Origin: Cynocephalus volans
Lineage: Eukaryota > Chordata > Mammalia > Dermoptera > Cynocephalidae
Direction of reading: 5' to 3'
Length of the DNA: 64,000 bases
NCBI RefSeq assembly: GCF_027409185.1
Contig: NC_084463.1
Coordinates: forward strand, 161,301,869-161,365,868
The notes under the pieces were generated by a model. The model was not told where the DNA came from. It was given only the letters and a program-made list of their open reading frames with translations, and made no database searches. Shown in pieces: positions 38,031 to 48,160 of this stretch. Position numbers and translations under genes: made by a program. Numbering within the stretch: position 1 is the first letter of the stretch; each line of letters begins with the position of its first letter.

Positions 38031-40390
38031 GATCTAGATAATCAACAAAACAATAAATCAACCTCTGATTTATAATGCTTGTTGACTTGTAGTGTAAAAT
38101 TCTTCCACTGTAGCTGATTTCAGGCTGCCAATGAAATGTCACTGAATACCGTGTTGGAAGACATGTGCAGTAGGTAGCCCACCATTATGTAGGATTTCCC
38201 CCAGACACACCCAATAGACACAGATCACCGTAAGAGCATAAAAGTAGTGAAATGTAGTAAACTATTAGGAGGTGATGAGTTTTGAGTATTTACCTTTGTT
38301 CTTAATATAATTCGTTTAATTGTAAGTGTATATAATTTAATTTTTAATAATAGTTGTGTTCAACAACTGACTTGGAAAATTCAGCTTTCGAGAGTTAGTA
38401 AGAGCTAGACCTGACACACCACTGCATTCAGGGGATGGTGTGTAATCCGGTGTGGCTAGAATCTGATGGGGGTCGGGGGGGCAATGGGAGATTGGACTGA
38501 AAGTTTTGGGGGGCCAGACTAGGTTGGCCCTTGTGGGCCTGGCAAGGAGGGTGGCACAGGAAGAGGCAGTTTCAAACAGGGGAGTGATAGGATCAGATTG
38601 CTTTAAGAAGGATCACTCTGATACGGAGTGGAAATTGCGTTTGCTGCGGGGAACCTACAGGCAGATGGATGAGTTAGGATGCTGTGGATGTAACCAGCAG
38701 AAAAATTCTGTTGGACTAAGGCAAAGATGTTGTTGGGAAAGAGAAGTGGGTAGATGCTGAAGTTATTCCTGAGTCGGAATCAACAGACATGATGACAGAT
38801 AGGTGGCGCTGAGAGAAGGGTGAGGAAGGTATCAGGAGACACCAAGATTTTCAAGCACCTGCTTCAATGGGGGTTCCAGTTGCTGAAGCTGAGAGCACTG
38901 GAGATGTGTTGGTTTGGGTAGCAGATGAGATGGTTGGTTGTGAGCATATTGGGTGTGATGAGCCTGGGTACACCCAAGAGGGGAGCTCTGGGCTGGAGAC
39001 AAAGTTAGCATAGAGGACCTAGGATCCCACCCCTTGTGGCCCCAGCTCCTGGGAGTGAGCTCTGCCCTGGCTCTAGGCTACCTCTGGAAGCCACATCCCC
39101 TCTCTGGTACTCAATCTTCCCATCCATAATGGGATATTCGAGCCTGACTGCTGTACCCCGTGTTGCCCGGGTGTTGTGAAAATCCCATGAGATTGGGATG
39201 GGGGTGGAACATGGGGGTGGGGGAGGCCATTTCTGTCCTGTCCTTTGCCCACTGGAGGGTGCTGGGGGAACTCTTGGAGAGGTTAGTGGTGGCCAGCCCA
39301 GGTCCTCAGATTCATGCAGCCCTGCTGGGTCAGAGGAGCTAATCTAGGGTCCATGAGGTTGAGAAAGGGGCTACCAGCTCCCCTCTCCTCCTCCCCTTCT
39401 CCCCTCATGCTCTCATCTGGTTGGCTTAAAGGTCCACCACCTTTCTTCGGCACCCCTGCTGGCTGTCCCCTCCACTCCTCTGGCCCATTCTGGGAAGCTG
39501 CCCAATTGTGTTGGCAGATTACCAGCTTCTGTCTCTGTGCCCCGCCTTACCTTGGGCTCCCAGAGCACTTGGACTGTCTGCCCCTCCCTCCCACTCAAAC
39601 CTGCTCTCTGGAGGCTTTTGCAAGGCAGCTCTTTAATAAGGAGACTTCAGGGACCGCTGGGTGTGTGTTTGAGGGGCAGGCGATGTGGGAATTGATGGCA
39701 GGAGCTGGGCTTTGGAGTCAGAGCACTCTGGTTCCTGTCCTAGCTCAGCTTCTCCCAGCTGGGTGAGCCTGGACACGTCACTCTTTTGCACCTTAGTTTT
39801 CTCTTCTGTAAGAAAGGGATGAAAGTAACACCTGCTTCACAGGTTTGTTGTGAGAATCTAGTGAGTTAAAATACATAAAGCACAGAGAAGAGCACCAAAC
39901 ACGTAGTAAGTGCTCAGTAAATGTGCCTTCTCCCAGCAGCATTTGCAGTTTCTTATTAAAGGCCTTTCTCCTGCCTGCCTCAGTGAGTCCCCATCATCTG
40001 CAACAGAGGCCCCACCTGGTGTGCCACAGCACGCTGCCGTGCCAGGAACGGGCTACAGACAGGCTGAGAGCGTGACCCCCTCGGCTCTGGGGACAGCCCG
40101 GCCTCCCCTGCTGGGCATCCCTGCACCTGCTCCCACCTCCCATACAGAACATCTGAACTTCTTTTTTCATTCTTTACAATCCCCCTCCAGGTTTGGTTCA
40201 ACAATAAGGTTGAGTGACATATTAGAGCCCCTTCAATCATTTTCAGAGGAATTTGGCTGGGGTGGGAGAGTCTCTGGGATCTGGAAGTGACTAGGTTAGG
40301 GAAATAGGTTAGTGCTTTCTGGGAGAAGACACAGTGCCTAGGGCAAGAACCTACTCTAAAGAAAAGGGTGTCTGAAGTGTTCAGGGTTCC
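38031..40390. other. Intergenic stretch with decayed repeats, no gene seen
   Basis: About 38,420-39,000 resembles an old interspersed element containing GGGAGTGATAGGATCAGATTG; the family is uncertain. About 39,700-39,930 is a clear MIR. The 150-residue (39,314-39,766) and 144-residue (39,980-40,414) open frames overlap repeats or each other, have no recognisable domain, and I do not call them genes. Confidence 0.5.
39700..39930 (+). mobile_element. MIR SINE
   Basis: Full-looking MIR: TTTGGAGTCAGAGCACTCTGG, then a TGAGCCTGGACACGTCACT equivalent of the core, TTTTCTCTTCTGTAAG, a TTGTTGTGAGAATC step, and AGTAAGTGCTCAGTAAATGT at the tail. Confidence 0.85.
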
Positions 40391-40623
40391 TTTTTTTGCC
40401 TCAAAAAGTGACATTTATCCAAAGGAAAAAAAAGTAATAAGTGACCAGATGTCCACCCCTTGGCTCGTTTCCCTCCCCCCTCCTGCTGCTCCTCTGTCCG
40501 CCAGGAAGGAACCCCGGCTGGGGCCGGGGAGCAGGACAGCACTTCTCAGATGAGGCCAGCAACACCGAGGAGCATCTCCTCAATGGAGGTGTTGTAGAAA
40601 GTCTCAGTGTCTGGAAGAGTCCT

Positions 40624-41032
40624 TGATAGAGTCTGGATGTGTTGTCCCCTCCAAAACTCATGTGGAAATCTGATCCCCAGTGTGGCAGTGCTGGAAGCTG
40701 TTTGAGTCATGGGGGCGGATCCCTCATGAATGGATTCATGCTCTCCCTGGGGTGTGCGAGTCCTGAGTGACAGCTTGATGTATTAGTTCCTGCGAGAGCT
40801 GGTTGTTTAAGAGACCCTGGCACCTTCTCTCTCTCTTTCTTCCTCTCGCCATGTGATCTGCTTGTACCCGCTGGCTGCCGGCTGCCTGCCACTTTCCGCC
40901 ATGAGTAGAAGCAGCCTGAGGCCCATGCCAGATATAGCTGTCCCAGAATTGTAAGCCAAATAAACCTCCATTTCTTATAAATTACCCAGTCTCAGTTGTT
41001 TCTGTTATAGCAACACAAAACGGACTAATATG
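40624..41032 (+). mobile_element. MST/THE1-like MaLR solo LTR inside the EIF4A1 pseudogene
   Basis: Same family as the copy at 36,439: GTGGAAATCTGATCCCCAGT, TCATGGGGGCGGATCCCTCA, GCGAGAGCTGGTTGTTTAAG, GCCATGAGTAGAAGC and an end CAACACAAAACGGACTAATA. A 5-bp target duplication GTCCT lies at 40,619-40,623 and 41,033-41,037. The pseudogene reading continues on both sides, so the LTR is younger than the retrocopy. Confidence 0.88.
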
Positions 41033-42001
41033 GTCCTCTTGTCTTCTTCTGTCACCATGTTAATAGCCACACCCTTTGGCCAAAATGTCCACTGCAATCG
41101 ATTCTGTGGATAAGTTTTCCCTGTTGGTGAGAAGGATGTAGTTGATGACTAAAGACATCTACTGCACGTCAGTGCCTCTGGCCAGCCGATCAGTGGTCAT
41201 TGATACTCTGCTAGATCCAGAACGGAACTCCCTCGTGATCACATCTCATTCCTTTGGATCCATATCTCTGTGCACAGTAGAAATGGTGAAATCCCAGGCA
41301 TGCGTCTTCTCAGTGAGCCAATGGACCTTCCTTCAGGTGTCAATGAAGAGGACTGCCCGGGTGATGGTCGGGGCTTCTTACAAGCCACACAGTGTGTCCA
41401 GCCTCAACTCCTCTCATTCCACATGGATGTAGAACTGGCGATGCCCTCCAGGATCAACTCTTCCTTCCTGACAAGAATCTGAATGGGGTCCCCTTGAGCT
41501 TCTTGGTCACCTCAAGCACATCAGAAGGCATTGTAGCTGACAGCAAAACCACCTGGGTGCTGCTGTCGAGCTTTTGTAATATCTCATAGATCTGGTCCTT
41601 GAATCCAAGGCTTAACATTTCATCAGCTTCCTCCATTACAAACATCTTGATGTATTTGGGAGACAGGCATCTTGGGCTAAGCATACCAAACACACGGCCA
41701 GGGGTACCCATGATGATATGGCAAGCTCCCATCTGCAGATTCTGCACTTCAGCATGCACATCGGTGCCCCCAGCGCAGGCATGACAGGAACACCCATGTC
41801 ATCTCCTAATGCCATGATCACCGTCTGTATCTACTGAGCCAATTCTCGAGTGGGTGCCAGGACCAAGGCCTGGGTGGCCTTTAGATCCAGTTCAATCTGC
41901 TGCAGAATTGGTATGACAAATGTGGCTGTTTTTCTGGTCCCAGATTGGGCTTGAGTAACCCTTGATACAAGGAAGAATGGCCTGCTGCTGGATGGCAGAG
42001 G

Positions 42002-42007
42002 GCTTTT
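42002..42007. repeat. Left 6-bp target site duplication of the ERV
   Basis: GCTTTT directly precedes the TGTGAGG start of the left LTR. The same six bases follow the right LTR, and on the minus strand they form the AAAAGC of the eIF4A GFEKP coding sequence. Confidence 0.88.
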
Positions 42008-42280
42008 TGTGAGGAGCTGCCCGAAATCGCCATTACAAGATGGCGCTGATTTCCGGTGGAGGGCAGGGCTGCTCGGTAACACGCCTGGGCCGATTAGGCA
42101 GCCACCAATAAGGTAGGAGCACGTCCTAGGCGAGGAGCAGTCTCTATATAAAGGGCGCGGGTTCCCTCGCTCGGGGTCTCCATTTTTGGCAAGCTTATGC
42201 TCTCCCTCTCAAGAAGCATTAAAGCTGATCTGCAGAAGGATCCTTTGTGTGCCGCGTCGTTCTTGCTGGCGAGACGGTAG
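42008..42280 (+). mobile_element. Left LTR of the ERV, plus orientation (inverted relative to gag)
   Basis: Begins TGTGAGGAGCTGCCC. It carries a CCAAT box (42,105-42,109), a TATA box TATATAAAG (42,145-42,153) and an ATTAAA poly(A) signal (42,218-42,223). It stops at GAGACGGTAG, nine bases short of the CGCGGGACA end seen in the other LTR, and runs straight into a SINE. Over the shared 273 bp I see no difference from the reverse complement of the right LTR. A normal 3' LTR of a minus-strand provirus would point the other way. Confidence 0.9.
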
Positions 42281-42409
42281 AGCCCGTGGCGCACTCGGTA
42301 GCGTGCTGCGCTAGCAGCGCGGCGACGCTCCCGCCGCGGGTTCGGATCCTATATAAGAATGACCGGTGCACTCCCTGGCTGAGTGCCGGTCACGAAAAAA
42401 AAAAAAAAA
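42281..42409 (+). mobile_element. tRNA-derived SINE joined to the left LTR
   Basis: Starts AGCCCGTGGCGCACTCGG, contains CGCCGCGGGTTCGGATCCTA, and ends with GTGCCGGTCACG plus about 15 A. Same family as the SINE at 59,717-59,863. No target duplication is visible: the missing LTR end does not reappear after the tail, so it is not a simple insertion. Confidence 0.85.
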
Positions 42410-42460
42410 CAAAACATTGTTGTATATTTGATCATTTAGCCTGATACCTTTTCTTTTTTT

Positions 42461-42474
42461 CTCCCCCTTTTTTA
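42461..42474 (-). promoter_or_regulatory. Retroviral polypurine tract
   Basis: The minus strand reads AAAAAAGGGGGAG downstream of the TM remnant, the usual plus-strand primer of a retrovirus. In a normal provirus an LTR starts directly after it. Here a purine-rich run and about 50 bp of unassigned sequence follow, then the inverted SINE. Confidence 0.7.
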
Positions 42475-42756
42475 TCATTTAAAGCGGCTGGTACAAGCTC
42501 GGCGGTCGCGGACAAATTAGCCAGCGTTCCTGTCCTAGGTCGTCCCTCCACAGACTTTGACCTTACCCGTCATAGGTTGACCCTATCGCCACCGGGCACC
42601 ATGTCTTAGGTTGGTTCAAGTCTGGGGGAAGTTGCCCGTCTCTGGACACACTGGAGCCTGTTGTTACACATAGACCTGTTTGAGCAAGGGCGAACTCCTC
42701 TGAACAAGCTTCAGGGAGGCCAGCCAACAGGAAGGGGGAAGGGGAGTCAGAGCAGG

Positions 42757-43245
42757 CTAATCCTTAAGCATGGACAGCCAAACGTCAGGGTTGGCCCCCT
42801 GTTCCAGGGCTAGAAATGCCTGGGCGATGACTACCCTGTCTCTCTGGGTCTGGGCTTTTAATCTGCAGACCAACCATAGTAGGAGCACAGTTCCCCCACA
42901 TAAGAACATGCCAACCCCAATCACTCCTGCCCACTCCTTGAAGTGGGACACGGCCGTTTTAATCCATGAGGACAGTCCGGCTGCGAAGGAGACATCCACT
43001 CTTGTTGAATTCACGGACACAATGGCCATGCGCAGCTGGTTTATCAGGTTGTCAAATTCTCTCGTCCAACCTGTTGAAAGATGCTGGGATAATTGTTTAG
43101 ACAAATTTGCAGCTTTGGTATACTTTTTATATTGGATACTGGTGACACATAACCCTGAATATTTCCATTGACACCCCAATTGAGCAATTTGCCATAAAAC
43201 GTCTATTGGTTCCTGCACAAGATCCACCCGCTGGTTAACCACCAT
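42757..43245 (-). pseudogene. env: ERV env transmembrane-subunit remnant
   Basis: The open frame of 162 residues holds the C-terminal part of a betaretrovirus-like TM protein. It has a CX7C disulfide-loop motif (CQWKYSGLC), a helical region, a hydrophobic membrane span (about residues 103-128, ending LLWLVCRL) and a short cytoplasmic tail. The surface subunit, cleavage site, fusion peptide and signal peptide are missing, so it cannot be a working envelope. Its ATG overlaps the gag stop (TAATG), so a deletion from gag to the middle of env created the junction. Confidence 0.85.
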
Positions 43246-45044
43246 TAATCCTCCCTTTCTCCTCGACTCTGGTTGGCCTTGTCCCCATACTTGTGGGGGC
43301 CCTGGGAACGGGGGCCCATCTTCACGTTTTTTTGAACCACTTGGTGTTGTTCTGTGAGCGGCGGAAGGAGTCGCCCTTTGATATCTCTAATGGAACGGCA
43401 GAGAGCAGCCTTATGATATCCCTTGGAACAGCGGGAACAGAGGGAGTCTGTACTCTGGGGGCCCTTATCCCTGTCCGGGGCTTGGCAGTCCTTTTTTAAA
43501 TGTCCCGGTTGACCGCATTTAAAACAAACTCTCTGGTTCCGCCCCTGTCTTGGCTGTCCCTGTCTAGGCAGTCTCTGCGACTGGAGGATGGCAGCTGCCA
43601 GCCCTGCATTGGTCAGGGGTCCCCCGAGTTCTCGACAAACTCTGAGCCAATCCTGTAAACCTTTACCTTTTCTGGGCGCTATGGCCGCGCGGCATTCCTG
43701 GGTCGCCTGCTCAGGGTCCCCAAAGATGCGCCCCGCTGCTTCTGTCATTCGAGCCACAAAATCTGAGAATGGTTCCTGAGGTCCCTGAATGATCTTAGTA
43801 AGTTGTCCAGAAGCTTCCCCTTTTTTGGGGAGTGCCTTCCAAGCCTTAATGGCAGTGCTAGAAACTTGAACATAAGCACCCCATGGGAAAGCCGTCTGAT
43901 CAGCGGCAAATGGGCCCTGGCCTGTTAACATATCAAAGGTCCAATCTCGCTGCTCGGGGGTCAGTGCAGCAGCGTTTGCCCTGGCTTGAGCTTGTGCAGC
44001 CTCATGCCATAGCGCCTTCCATTCCATGTATTGACCCATGGTAGGGAGCGCTGCCTTAGCCAACATTTGCCAGTCAGCGGGTGTCATAGCCACACCAGCA
44101 AACCTTTCTAGCATTACTAGAGTAAAATTGGCATTTACACCATATTTTCTAACCGCCTCTGCTAGATCCTTAATTTGGGTGTACTCGACGGGGGCATGAA
44201 CTCTCCCTCCGCCCTCAACCTCAAAAACTGGGAAGGCAGCTTGAACCTTTTTCCTCACTTTATCAGAGAGGAATGAGAAGGGATTAGAAGACTGCACGTA
44301 AGGAGGAGGCGCCGAAGGCGCAGGCCGTGCGGGGGCCACTGGGGGCGGCCGGCATTTCCACTCCCCGAGTGGTCTCCGCCGCCTGTCAGGATGATATCTC
44401 TCCTCCTCGTACCTGGCAGCTTCCTCCTCCAAATCGGATTCCTCACTAGGGCTGAGGGGATCGGAGTCGGACTCATCCAGATTTAAATCTTCTAATTCTT
44501 GTTTTAAGGCCCCCAGCTCTTGCATAGGGTAGAGGCCTCCTTCTTTCCCTTCCAACTTTTGTCTGGGTTTTGAAATCCCTCCTTTACCGGCAGATGTGCC
44601 GGGAGTGTCACTTTGTTGTTTTAGAATCTCTCCCTCGTCCGTAGACTTACCGGGAGGGCCCTTTTTCTTATGGGAGACGTCTCTCCTCCTGCGGGTACCC
44701 ATCCTCTCACTCCGTTCAGTTTCTGACATGCTGTCTTGGACCTCCTCTAATGTATTTTGCCCTACTATCACTACCGGTTTACAGCCCTCATCTTCTAAGC
44801 AATTTTTAATAAACTTCCAAATGGTCTTGGTGCCCTGACGGAGGTCTCCCTCCGCGTACTTGCGGTCAAGGTCTCTGCCTAGTTTGTTCCAAGAGCTCAA
44901 AGTCAAGGAGCCGGAACAAGCAAACCACGGCGCTACACGATCTACCTCTTTTACAAAATTTTTGAGCACACGGCCCCCTACCTTTATATCACGTTGTCTC
45001 AGCACGGCCTCTAACGCGGTAACCATGGACTGAGTGGAACCCAT
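43245..45044 (-). CDS. gag: ERV gag polyprotein, full-length open frame
   Basis: Retroviral structural polyprotein with no stop over about 599 codons. I prefer the ATG at 45,044 because it gives MGSTQS, an N-myristoylation signal; the upstream in-frame ATG (45,056) does not. In order: matrix with a VAPWF motif; a charged and proline-rich segment with a PPPY late-domain motif near residue 250; capsid with a major homology region ([14 protein letters not shown]); nucleocapsid with two CCHC knuckles near residues 507-549 ([14 protein letters not shown] and [14 protein letters not shown], about 43,526-43,398). The end is altered, because pro and pol no longer follow. Confidence 0.9.
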   Translation of the reverse strand: MGSTQSMVTALEAVLRQRDIKVGGRVLKNFVKEVDRVAPWFACSGSLTLSSWNKLGRDLDRKYAEGDLRQGTKTIWKFIKNCLEDEGCKPVVIVGQNTLEEVQDSMSETERSERMGTRRRRDVSHKKKGPPGKSTDEGEILKQQSDTPGTSAGKGGISKPRQKLEGKEGGLYPMQELGALKQELEDLNLDESDSDPLSPSEESDLEEEAARYEEERYHPDRRRRPLGEWKCRPPPVAPARPAPSAPPPYVQSSNPFSFLSDKVRKKVQAAFPVFEVEGGGRVHAPVEYTQIKDLAEAVRKYGVNANFTLVMLERFAGVAMTPADWQMLAKAALPTMGQYMEWKALWHEAAQAQARANAAALTPEQRDWTFDMLTGQGPFAADQTAFPWGAYVQVSSTAIKAWKALPKKGEASGQLTKIIQGPQEPFSDFVARMTEAAGRIFGDPEQATQECRAAIAPRKGKGLQDWLRVCRELGGPLTNAGLAAAILQSQRLPRQGQPRQGRNQRVCFKCGQPGHLKKDCQAPDRDKGPQSTDSLCSRCSKGYHKAALCRSIRDIKGRLLPPLTEQHQVVQKNVKMGPRSQGPHKYGDKANQSRGERED

Positions 45045-45296
45045 AACGCGCCCCACTCCGTGGGAGGCGCTGTGAGACGCGCCGTTCCCTTACGTACTAG
45101 AGGCTCACACAGGTCTCTGGTGCAGCTGCTTATCTACGTCAGTCTGACCACACCAACGGGCGATTTCAAAACCTTTTAAACCAACCGGATTAACCCCAGA
45201 CCAAGAACAGGCATACCTCTCCGAACTTACCCTCCTGCAGTTCTGAATCCTCCCTGTCTCCAGGGGGTCTCCGAAGGTGCTGACGATGACACAAGT

Positions 45297-45314
45297 TCCC
45301 GGGTTTCGGCACCA
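45297..45314 (-). promoter_or_regulatory. Primer binding site complementary to tRNA-Phe
   Basis: Minus-strand TGGTGCCGAAACCCGGGA lies two bases inside the right LTR and is complementary to the 3' 18 bases of mammalian tRNA-Phe. Rodent IAP elements use the same primer. Its place fixes the right LTR as the true 5' LTR of the minus-strand element. Confidence 0.88.
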
Positions 45315-45316
45315 AA

Positions 45317-45598
45317 TGTCCCGCGCTACCGTCTCGCCAGCAAGAACGACGCGGCACACAAAGGATCCTTCTGCAGATCAGCTTTAATGCTTCTTGAGAG
45401 GGAGAGCATAAGCTTGCCAAAAATGGAGACCCCGAGCGAGGGAACCCGCGCCCTTTATATAGAGACTGCTCCTCGCCTAGGACGTGCTCCTACCTTATTG
45501 GTGGCTGCCTAATCGGCCCAGGCGTGTTACCGAGCAGCCCTGCCCTCCACCGGAAATCAGCGCCATCTTGTAATGGCGATTTCGGGCAGCTCCTCACA
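45317..45598 (-). mobile_element. Right (5') LTR of the ERV
   Basis: A 282-bp LTR with TG...CA ends on the minus strand (TGTGAGG to GCGGGACA). It carries the same CCAAT, TATATAAAG and ATTAAA elements as the left copy. It is followed by the primer binding site on the inside and GCTTTT on the outside. Confidence 0.93.
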
Positions 45599-45604
45599 GC
45601 TTTT
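45599..45604. repeat. Right 6-bp target site duplication of the ERV
   Basis: GCTTTT directly follows the CTCACA end of the right LTR and matches 42,002-42,007. Confidence 0.88.
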
Positions 45605-45819
45605 CAAAACCACAGGCATGGATGCCATAGATGAGGGGCTCTATGAGGCTCATGTCACCAAAGCTGTCAGCAGTCTCATTCCAGTCATTGTCAATGACGC
45701 CTTCAGGCTTCATCCCATGGGGCCATTGTCTCTGGCTCAGGAATCTTGACTTGCAGACATGATCCTTAGAAACTAGCCAATCTGAACTTCTAAGAGGGAC
45801 ACTTGAGGCCTTTCATAAC

Positions 45820-46080
45820 TTGGCACTGGCGTATTTCTTCCCACCCACATGGCCCAGCATCCCTGTCTCACACATGCCCAGGCTTCCTTACGCCCAGCTC
45901 TGCATGTGCTGTTTCCTCTGTCTGGAGCCTTTCCCCATTCCTGTCCTCTGCTGGGGCGTCCTTCCTCCAGGGAGCCTCTCCTGACCTCCTCCTTGCTCCC
46001 CATATGCTTTGCACATCTTTCCATGTTCATAAAATCAAGGCTGCTGCTGGTGCCTACCATCCCTTTGGGCAAATAGAAAA
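45820..46080 (+). mobile_element. L2 LINE fragment
   Basis: Follows the L2 3' region: TGCTGTTTCCTCTGTCTGGA, CCTTCCTCCAGGGAGCCTC and TCCTGACCTCC. Diverged and ancient. Confidence 0.65.
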
Positions 46081-47329
46081 AGGCACCCCTTCCTCAAAAT
46101 GCTTTCTTCCATCTGCTGGAAAACTCTTGTAATAGATGTGCCAACCTGTAACATCTACAGTGTGGAGGGTGTCCACCCTGGAGGAGCACCGATGAAGCCA
46201 GAGATGCCAACTTGGGAGCACTTCCATGTGCCAGGCACTGTGCTAGATGCCTTGTCTCAAATTCTGTTCACAAAGCCCATGTGGGAAACTGTCTGCTTCT
46301 CAGCTGAGGAAAGTGAGTCTCAAAGGCTAAGTTCAAAGGATGTAACCAGTAGGTGGCAGAGCCAGGGTTTGAACTCCAGAGCATCAATGGTTGATCACCA
46401 GGCAAATTCATCTCCATGGAGTCATTGTCATCCAGGTTGCTGCTTCCACATTTGTTCTAGACCTTGGGTGAGCTCCTTGAGGCAGGGACCACATTTCACA
46501 CAGTGCTAAAGCTCTGGAACCATGTTGAGTAGGCACAGAGTGGGCAGCACCAAGTGTGTGTGGGTGGAAGAAACCTTTTTCAGGACATTGGGGCCTGGAG
46601 CCTGTTCCCCTGAGTTGTGGCTGAAGCTAGAGATGTTTGGACCAAGAAGTACCAGAGCCCCTGCTAGGCCTTAGGGTCTGCCCTTGCCCTTGTCTGATGA
46701 TTCCTTTAGTCCCTGAATTCAGAGTTTTCTGAGTCCAGAGTTGCACTCTCTGCTGAAGTAGAGCAAGGTTTATAAAGGGCCTGCTTGCGTGAGGGTCGGG
46801 GAAGACAAGAGAGGCCTATCAAGGCAGATCATAAGAGTTTTCCAGGTGGACCCACAGCAAGGTGAAGGATGTTCCTGGCAGAGATATGGCTAGAGGTTAG
46901 GACTTGGTGGGGGGGGTTAGTGTCAGACAGACACCTTCTTGGCATGGGAGTCAGAAGACACCTGTCTTTGGATAGACGACTTTGAGTCTAGTAAAATTCT
47001 TTAACTGTTTAATGTCAGACACCTAATTATGCCTTTGCATGACTTTAATTATTGTCTTTTCCAGCAGTCTACTGGTAAAAAGTGGGGCAGTATACAAACA
47101 GCCCCTTTCCAAGTCCAGAGTGTCATATGACCTGCCAACCAACCATGGCAATTTCTATTGCCCAAACAGGTCAACCATTGTCTTCATGAAAAATAAGATA
47201 AAGAGCAGCTGAAGGTATTGTCTTGATCCTTCACTTCACATTCTTTTGGCGGAAGGTCTGGGAGTCAGCCTAGCCTGTGGCATACGACCTTCATTATTTG
47301 AATGGCACTATGCACAGCACTTGTGAGCA

Positions 47330-47525
47330 CAGACTCTGAAGCTACGCTGTCTGGGTTAAAATCCTAGAGGCCACTTTCTAGCCGTGTGACCCTGATGTCA
47401 CCTAACCTTCCCAAATTTCAGTTTCCTCACCTGGAAAATGGTACCTATCTCATAAGTTAATATAAAAGTAAAGCCCTTAAACAGTGACTAGCTCATAGTA
47501 GACCGTGTTAGCTATTAGTTTTATT
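47330..47525 (+). mobile_element. MIR SINE
   Basis: MIR landmarks: GACTCTGAAGCTACGCTGTC, GCCGTGTGACCCTGATGTCA, CAGTTTCCTCACCTGGAAAA and a tail with CAGTGACTAGCTCATAGTAG. Confidence 0.8.
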
Positions 47526-48160
47526 ACTTGTCCAGGTATGTTAACGAAGCTCTGAAGAGGCAACAGGAAAAGTCTCGTCTCTGCCAGTTTTAAGGGAAGT
47601 TTCATTTGAAAGTGTTAAAGGAAATTGGGGGGAGGGATTGGTCGTCATCTGAGTCAGAGCTGTCCTCCCTTGTGGAGAGGGAAGGTCAATGGTGAAGCCA
47701 CTGATTCACAGGGGAGGTGATATCCTGAGTTAAGCACCCGCTTACCTGATCCGCTCTGCCCAGGGGTGTTGTTTTCCCCTAGTCCCACTGGTCCTCCCTC
47801 TTTGTTTACGTGCCTTGCTCCCTGTTTCAATGTTTCCCCATGAGTTCCATGAGGATAAAGGCTCTATCTGCCTTGTTCACCTATATCACCAAATTGCAGA
47901 GATAATGCTCAGCAAATGTTGCTGAATTGCATGAAATGGAAAATGAGTGGGGCTGAGGGGGCCACAGTCTGTGCTGGTGAACCCAGTCAATCAAGTGGTG
48001 GAGAAGCGTTGTAAGCCTTTGAGAGGGGCAGTGCGGGAGCTGATGACTCTTGGTCCCCATCCTCATGGCGACAGCCACAGCTCCTCCTGGGCATCCGCTT
48101 CATCCTCAAACGTGGATGGTTTTCAATGACTAACATGCAACGTGCACATTTTAAAGATGT

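Larger units (their letters stand above)
42008..45598 (-). mobile_element. Young IAP-like class II endogenous retrovirus, pol-deleted, with inverted LTRs
   Basis: In minus-strand order: 5' LTR (45,598-45,317), tRNA-Phe primer binding site (45,314-45,297), leader, gag (45,044-43,245), a TM-env remnant (43,245-42,757), untranslated sequence, a polypurine tract (about 42,474-42,461), about 50 bp of unassigned DNA, a SINE in the opposite direction (42,409-42,281) and an LTR in plus orientation (42,280-42,008). Protease, reverse transcriptase, integrase and surface env are absent. The element lies in the EIF4A1 pseudogene with a perfect 6-bp target duplication GCTTTT (42,002-42,007; 45,599-45,604). 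Betaretrovirus-like class from Gag architecture and 6-bp duplication. The LTRs look identical, so insertion is recent or the arms have been converted. It cannot replicate alone. Confidence 0.9.
40391..45765 (-). pseudogene. EIF4A1P: EIF4A1 processed pseudogene, split by two insertions
   Basis: An intronless retrocopy of the DEAD-box helicase eIF4A-I, in three pieces. The 5' piece (45,599-45,765) starts at the ATG (45,760) with MSASQDS and runs to the GFEK equivalent. The middle piece (41,033-42,007) starts at PSAIQQ and contains GTGKTATF, PTRELAQ, a DEAD equivalent changed to [19 protein letters not shown] and HGDMD. The 3' piece (40,391-40,623) carries the NTSIEEM end, 3' UTR and a 7-base A tail. 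Frameshifts and stops (such as LARGTDVQ followed by a stop) show it is dead. It is interrupted by an MST LTR after the KRT equivalent and by the retrovirus after GFEK. Residue matches favour EIF4A1 over EIF4A2. Confidence 0.92.
45771..48140. other. Intergenic stretch downstream of GAL3ST3, no gene seen
   Basis: Holds an L2-like fragment (about 45,820-46,080), MIR-like sequence (about 46,210-46,380) and a clear MIR (about 47,330-47,525). Open frames of up to 136 residues (46,099-46,509) run through repeats and have no recognisable product. Confidence 0.55.

Noticed and set aside
42281-42350. A tRNA gene (box A/B-like sequence GTGGCGCACTCGG and GGTTCGGATCC)
   Set aside because: It belongs to a SINE with an A tail and repeats elsewhere in the window; the acceptor stem is not intact.
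42281-42409. The SINE in the ERV as an ordinary later insertion into the 3' LTR
   Set aside because: No target duplication is seen, and the last nine LTR bases do not continue after its A tail; the LTR orientation is also reversed.
42770-43171. 133-residue plus-strand open frame opposite the TM remnant
   Set aside because: Antisense of the retroviral TM sequence; no independent support.
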